Source of the DNA: Cenococcum geophilum 1.58
Taxonomy: Eukaryota > Ascomycota > Dothideomycetes > Gloniales > Gloniaceae
Length of the DNA: 64,000 nt
Assembly: GCA_001692895.1 (NCBI GenBank)
Contig: KV748176.1
Location: 5,609,092-5,673,091, forward strand
Reading direction: 5' to 3'
Part shown: positions 57,801-64,000 of the stretch, piece by piece
Numbering within the stretch: the first letter of the stretch is position 1
Layout: every line of letters begins with the position of its first letter
Position numbers and translations under genes: made by a program
The notes under the pieces: model-generated
Database searches by the model: none
The model's input: the letters and a program-made list of their open reading frames with translations, nothing else
Told to the model about the DNA's origin: nothing

Positions 57801-58800
57801 TATAATATCTTCTTTAATTTAAAGAATCTAGTATTATATAGAGTAAGCAAATATATATATTAAATTTATAATATAGTATTAACATATTTATAATATATTT
57901 AAAAAAATTTTATAATACCTTTTGTTGGTTATATAAGGGGATATTACGTAGCTACAGTTCGTAGATAGTATAATAATTATTCTGTTTTCTTCTTAAAGAA
58001 AGGGGTAAGGAACTTAATATAACGGAACCTTATAGCAAGAACTACAGTAGGCTCGTTAATGGGCTAGGTGTGTAGGAAATGCAAGTATAAAAGTCAACAA
58101 CAAATAACAACTGGTGGAGTGGTTGCCTAATAGATTAACTTTAATTATATTCTAAGAATTACTATAAGGAAGGAACTATCTAGGTAGGGACTAAGGGTCC
58201 TTAAATATACAACCGTACTCCTATAAAATCCTTCTTATACGTAATATACGTCTTATATATAAGGTATATAAGTTCCTCCCATTTCTCTTATTTAACATAT
58301 AGCATATTATATAACCTTAGTTACTATTCCTCGTTATATAGTTCTATCGGCTCTATTCTAGACTATGCCTAAATTAACTAACTAGCTTCTTTTATCTCTT
58401 CTCTAAGTAGTTATAATATTGTACTTAAAGCGTCCGTAATACTATCTCCCTTCTTTTTATCTTCGTTTTCGAAGATTCGAAATATCTCTAAGTTATTTAC
58501 TAAAGGTGTAATATCCGTCTAATTAATTTAGTTAATATTATTGCTTATTATGCCTAAAGCAATTTCTTCTTTATACGCCTAACGTTGTGCTCGCATTGTT
58601 GCTGCAATATTATCTCTTAGTGAGATTATACCGTCTCTGTATTCTCGCTGTTTGAAAGAGGGGTTGGTTTATATTATATTGGCAAACCCATCTTTATAAT
58701 AACCGTCCTCTTACTTAGAGTGTACTAAAGCAAATATTCGTTCGTCCTATGACGTTCGCTCTATATCTGATGCTAAATATACGCGACCTATTACTCTTAA
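57801..58800. other. AT-rich stretch, possible 3' end of the right-hand Gypsy element
   Basis: This is decayed sequence without an identified LTR. The - strand pol to its right implies that the 3' LTR of that element should lie here, but no matching partner is inside the window to define it. Confidence 0.35.
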
Positions 58801-61800
58801 TAGTTATCTAGTTCCCTAATTAATTTATCTTAGGGTTTTATATTTAATCTGCTGCTGCGCGGCTAGATAGTAAACTGTTTTAAGCCCTAGCTAAGTTAGA
58901 ATGTTCTCGGGATGCGGAACAGAAGGCCCTAGATGCTCGCATTACGGCGTCTACTTGTTTGCTCCGTCTTAAGAAGGTTTATAAGAAGGTTTGTTTTAAA
59001 AAGTGGAAACTTATAGAATAAGGTTTATAGGAACTTAGTAATAAAAGAACGGATTCTCCTCTAATAGAGAAGGAAATAGATCTAAGTAGTTCGGTAACTG
59101 CTCTTCCTAGGTCCCCCTTAGGTAACTTATTCTTTAGCGATCCTTTTTATTTAATATTACCTAACCTAATCTCTTTTAATACTCCTATACCTTTCCTATA
59201 GCATTCTTTAAATTCTCTAGTAGCTCCTAGGTAGTCTTAGTGTAGCCTATCTACTTAACCTCGTACTATATTTTATTATTAATGTCCTTATAATTAACGA
59301 TCCTTAAAACTTACTATTTATCTTCTTCCTGTCCTTTATACGTGTCTACTTTGTAGACTAGTAGCTTAATATTTCCGTATACTAGCTCTAGTATTGCGAT
59401 ATGCTATATAGGGTAGATCTTTATTTTAGCCAGTAGGTTTAACTTATACGTGACCGATGAAATCCTCTACGTAATTTTAAAAGGTCCTAGTCTAACATAG
59501 TCTAACTTCTTGCTTAGTCGTCAACTCTTGAAATTTTTGTGTAGTAGCCATACTTTATCTCCCTCCTTAAGATCTGGTCCCTTAGATCTCTTAGTATTAT
59601 AGTACCTTTTTATTTTTTCTTATACTTTCTTTGCTAATTCCATAAGGTCTGTATAAAGATTTATTAACGTCTTTATTCTTTCTTTAGCTATGCTACTTAT
59701 TTTCTTTACTTGCCGTAGTAATAATAATATTCTTAGCTTATATCCGTAATTTGCCTTAAATAGTAATATACCTATTCCTTCTTAAGGTGTTGTATTGTAT
59801 ATAAACTATATAACTGGTAATAGCGATACCTAATTGTTCTGTGTATAATTAATATAATGCCTTAGATACTGCTCTAGTATCTAATTTAATCTTTCCGTTT
59901 AACCGTCTGTCTATAGATAATATATAGTAGAAGTTACTACTCTAACTCCTTGCTCCGCTAAGAATACCTTCTAAAATACTGCTATAAATCTTAGATCTCT
60001 GTCCGATATAATCTTACTTAGTGCTCTATGTCTTATAAACACTTCTTTAATATAGATTCTAGCAATATCTTCCGCTGAGATTTCTTCTATACATATTATA
60101 AAGTATCCCTACTTTGTGAGCTTATCTACTATTACTAAGATCGCGTTATAATCTTGTCCGGTAATAGGATCTTTTAATTTTAGCAACTTAATAATAAAGT
60201 CCCATAATATAACCTCCTATGGTCTCTCTGGTATTTTAATAGGTTATAGCCCTCTATATGGCTTATGCCTTGTTAGTTTATTCCTTTAGTAATCTAAACA
60301 CTCTCTAGTGACCCTTCTAGCTATCCTCTAGATTCCGTCAATAATGTACTCCTTTTAGAGTCTTAACACTAAGCCTATGGCTTTATTGTGTCCTTAAGTT
60401 AATCCCTTATAGAACTCTTCCATAAATTACTCTGCTATACTTCTTGGGATGTACTTTACTTCTCGATTTTCGTATATATCCGTTTATAGATCTTCTAGCT
60501 ATACCTCTAGAATTCTTTATACCTAAAAGCTTTTTAGTGCTTTATAAACTCCCTCTAGTTTACTGCTTTCTTAAGTTGCTATAATTTTTAGATGATTATA
60601 CCTAATTAATCCGTCTATATCTTTTCGCAGTAAAGCCCCTAATGGCTTCTTATTACTTTATAGTTTAGCTTTGCGGCTTAGAGCATCTGCCCGCGTATTA
60701 TCTGTACCCTTAGTATACTAAATCTCAAAATAGTATTCTGTAAGCATCTCTGCCTATCTAACCTGTCTTTGGTTAAGTTCCTTCGTTATTAGGAATTCTA
60801 TTAGGTTCTTATAATCCGTCTTAACTATAAATGGTTTCTCTATACCTTGCAAGAATGCTCTCTATTTCTTTAATGCTGTAACTATACCTAATAACTCCTT
60901 ATTGTAGATGTTATAGTTTAATTCTAGTGGTATTATCTTCCGACTATAGTATACCACTAGGTGCCATCTATCTTAATACCTTTATATAAAGTATGCCCCT
61001 AGTGTATAGTCTAATATATCTGTTTTTACAACCGTCTCTAGACCTAGTTAATAGATCTTAAGAACTGGCTCTTGGGTAAATAACTCTTTGACTTTCTTAA
61101 AGAGTTCCCTCTATTCCTCTCTCTATGCCCATAGTTCTTCTTTCTTTATTAATCGCGTAAATGGCTTAATGTCCTTTAACCACTGCGCTATAAACCTTCT
61201 ATAGTAATTGCAAAACCCTAAAAACAATCTTAACTGCGTGACGTTCTCTAGTTCCTGCCAATTTACTATAGCCTTAATCTTCTTTAGATCTATACTAAGT
61301 TAGCCTAGTTTAATAATAAATCTAACGAAATGGGTCTTCCTAGTAAAGAACTTATATTTCTCAATTGCTACTAGCATCTATTCTTCTTATAGTCTCTTTA
61401 AGACCCATTCGACGTGTTCCCTGTATTCTTCCTTAGTTATTAAGTAGATAATAATATCGTCGAGGTATACTATAACAAATTCATCTAAGTATTCTCCTAA
61501 TACATTGTTAATACGCTTCTAGAACGTTGCTAGTGCGTTTATAAGCCTAAATTGTATAACTAATAGCTTATATAGTCCTTCCTTTAACCTAAAGGCTGCC
61601 TTCTATTTGTCGCCTTCCTTAATCCTAATCTAATGGTACGCCTATCTTAGATCTATCTTCGTAAAGATTTACGCATTGCCTATCCTGTCTTAAATCTTGC
61701 TAATTAAGGGTAAAGGATACCTATCCTTTCTAGTAATACTATTTAACTATCTATAGTTAATACACAGCCTTAGTTTGCCATTCTTCTTTAGTACAAATAG

Positions 61801-64000
61801 TACTAGATAACCCGCTAATGACTGCGATAGTCTAATATATCCCTTTCGTAAATTTTCTTAGACAAATTCTTTTAATGCTCTACCTTTTTCTTTAGTAAGC
61901 TTATAGATTGGAAAGAACTTTAGACTTATTCCTAGTTCCAATTCTATTTTATAGTCCCATACTATATACTTTAATAGCTTTTCGCTTTCCGGTAACTATA
62001 GTTTCTTACCGTACTTATAGTATCTCTTTAGTATATAACTTAAGCCTCGCTTAGTCTCTTTATATATTGCTCCAACTTAGTACTATACTAACTTAGCTTG
62101 TTATTATATCTTGCGGCGTTAAGTATTCCTAATATTAACTTGACCTATAATCTAATCGATCTTTAGATTGTATTCCTATAACTAAGGCATGCCTAATACT
62201 GCCTCATCCTGTCCCAATAGTAGGATATTAAAAGACATCTCAATTCATCTTCCTTTAATAGTTATCTAAATAGGTCCTGTTTTAAGATTAATAATCCCTC
62301 CTCTATAGGCTATTAGATCTCCTAAAATCGTAACTAATAGGTAAGGTTACTTCTTCTATCTATAAGGTAATCCCATTCTCTTAACTGCTACTAGTAAGAT
62401 ATAGTTTCGCGTTACTCCACTATCTATTAGCGCTTCGAACTGCTAATCTTACCAATTGACTTATAAATTTAGGTGTTGTCCTTAAATTCCTTTAAGGGTC
62501 TAAGGCTCTACTACTGGCTCCCTCTGGTCCCGTAGGCCTCTACTTTTCCTAACTATTAGCTGCTTAATCCTTATACGCTTGGCTTACTCTTTAACCAATA
62601 CCTAGTTCGCTTTTTATCTTTAATATGCTATAGACACGTGTTCTCTAGGCATTTCTACTACTATTGTCCTTCTAAGTATTCTTCCGTAAGGAATCTTCCT
62701 AGTTAAAGTACTAAACTTCCTTCCTTTTAAACTTCTGCTGGATGCTATCTATATATATATTTGGCATTCCTGTACTATTACTTATCTATTATCTAGTATA
62801 TCCTTATAGGGTATTTCTAATTCTTTTCTTTTGGATTCTTATATATCTCGTATATATCGTCTATATACGCGATCCATAATAACATGTGGTATGCTAGGTG
62901 CTTTAGGTTAACTCTTAACTTATCTTTATCCTTAAGTTTAAACCTTTATCGTGCTAATTTAAACGTTATAACTTTATTCGCGGGTACTAAGATACGTCTC
63001 TTACTTCTCTAGTCCTCTAATCGTTCCTCTAGATCCTTTAACGTTATAATTAAAGCTCCTTTAATATGCGTTATAGCCTTCTCTATAATCAGGTAGTCTT
63101 AAATAACTTTTTTATCCAACTATATATAGAAATCTTCCTACTTATTATTATGCCTTTGCCTATACTACCTTTAGTATAGCTACTAGAGTGTATACGGCTT
63201 ATCCATAAGGAAGTATCTTCTTATTACTACATCGTGATAGCCCTTTATATGTCGTTCCTTAAACCTAGTTGGGATTCCTAGATCCTCTTTATCTTCTAGT
63301 TTAGTAAGCCACTTAGCTCTCAGTATGCCTACTCTCGGCCTATTAGTAATTCTTCGTATTGGTGCTCTGTCCCTTATACGTCCTAATATGCTAGATCTCT
63401 TATCTAGTTTCTATTCTTACTATGCGATAATTCTTTACCTAAACTCTTCTATAGTTTCTTTTAGTTTACGCCTTGCGCTCTAATCCTCAAAGTTCTCTTA
63501 CTTCTTAATCCTAGTATTAATGTTTTAATCTTTAGTCCAAATAATGTATTCTACTAGTAAGTCTTCTAGGTCTATATATTCGTCTCCCAGTCTAATTACT
63601 GTTTGCGTTACAGATTCTCTAATCTATAAAAAAGCTCCTTGCCTCTTGTTTATAGGTGTCTTAATTTATACTCCAAATTCTTAACCTCTTAGATTTATTA
63701 ATCCTGAGCTTGTTAGTGTTCTTATCTCGTCTTAAGAGTCTTAAATCTCACTTATCTTATCTTAAGAGTCTTATACCTATAGGAAACTTCGTCCTAAGCT
63801 CATTTGTATATTACTGAACTAAGCTATTGCTCTGCTCCATCGGTTATCGTCTATTATAGGTCCTTAAGCTTGCCTTATCTCGTCTTAAGAATCTTAGTCG
63901 TCTTGTATCTCGCTATAAGAATCTTAAGCCTTTGGCCTTTTGCCTTTATTAAGTGCCGAAGTAGTTTGCTGTCCTACTTCTCTTACGTCTTATAAAGCAA
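58801..64000 (-). mobile_element. RIP-degraded Ty3/Gypsy pol, running off the window
   Basis: On the - strand the order is reverse transcriptase (YLDDIIIYL, about 61440-61490, both Asp kept), RNase H (about 60905-60970, RKIIPLELNYNIYNKEL from (A)E.NYEIYDKEL) and integrase (about 60235-60300, RNKLTRHKPYRG, the CQRNKxxRHKPYG segment of the zinc-binding domain). The order towards low coordinates is the standard Gypsy one. Many stops interrupt the frames. Protease and gag should lie towards and beyond 64000. It is a different family from A and B, judged by its motifs. Confidence 0.8.

Noticed and set aside
1-64000. tRNA, rRNA and CRISPR features
   Set aside because: No tRNA-like T-loop with matching arms, no rRNA-like conserved blocks and no regularly spaced repeat-spacer array were seen by eye; the tandem arrays present have no spacers. 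A tRNA scan would settle the first point.

Overview
The window reads as nuclear DNA of a filamentous ascomycete (Pezizomycotina). The genes have short introns (about 40-140 bp) with GTATGT/GTAAGT donors and CTAAC-type branch sites. Protein families are typical of the group: a HET-domain protein, an Erv41 homologue, a YOX1-like homeobox protein and an NmrA-like protein. The genome is bipartite. AT-rich blocks (about 1-24800, 28366-34465 and 57350-64000) are packed with stop-ridden transposons whose decay is mostly C:G to T:A. They show visible excess of TpA and loss of CpA/TpG, the usual mark of repeat-induced point mutation (RIP). The remaining sequence is balanced in composition and carries the genes.

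Region 1-24785 is a nested stack of LTR retrotransposons, resolved from LTR pairs and target-site duplications. The oldest is D, a copia-like element on the + strand whose 3' LTR ends at 24785. D was hit by a Gypsy-type B-family copy (9883-11232), by copia element C (11603-16896, duplication ACTAG) and, inside its own 3' LTR, by Gypsy element B (18119-24644, duplication CCCAT/CCTAT). The B-family copy was hit by Gypsy element A (LTRs at 1-116 and 9767-9882). A was hit by a 3-kb TA-flanked composite full of satellites (2175-5222). B carries a small TA-flanked inverted-repeat element (18873-18991) and a little-mutated solo LTR (21400-21583).

Region 24786-28365 is a small island with two genes, a fungal DUF6914-like protein and an APH-type phosphotransferase. 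Region 28366-34465 looks like one 6.1-kb inverted-repeat DNA transposon with a decayed transposase-like gene. It is peppered with about fifty copies of a short palindromic motif (GTATATGC-N3-GCATATAC).

Region 34466-57350 is gene-bearing. Its centre is a possible self/non-self recognition and cell-death cluster: a HET-domain protein (36720-39062, +), a 289-residue protein with gasdermin-like features (39596-40465, -) and a divergently transcribed helical-repeat/subtilisin fusion protease (41031-43415, +). This resembles the fungal gasdermin plus S8 protease pairs typified by HET-Q1/HET-Q2 of Podospora. The gasdermin call is an inference from sequence pattern and neighbours. After it come Erv41 (ER-Golgi transport), a frameshifted small hydrophilic gene and an intact one, an NmrA-like reductase, a homeobox transcription factor, a broken SRPK-like kinase and a truncated retropepsin-like protein.

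From 57350 to the end the sequence is again AT-rich: a solo LTR with a perfect duplication (ATTAA), then a decayed Gypsy pol on the - strand that runs off the window.
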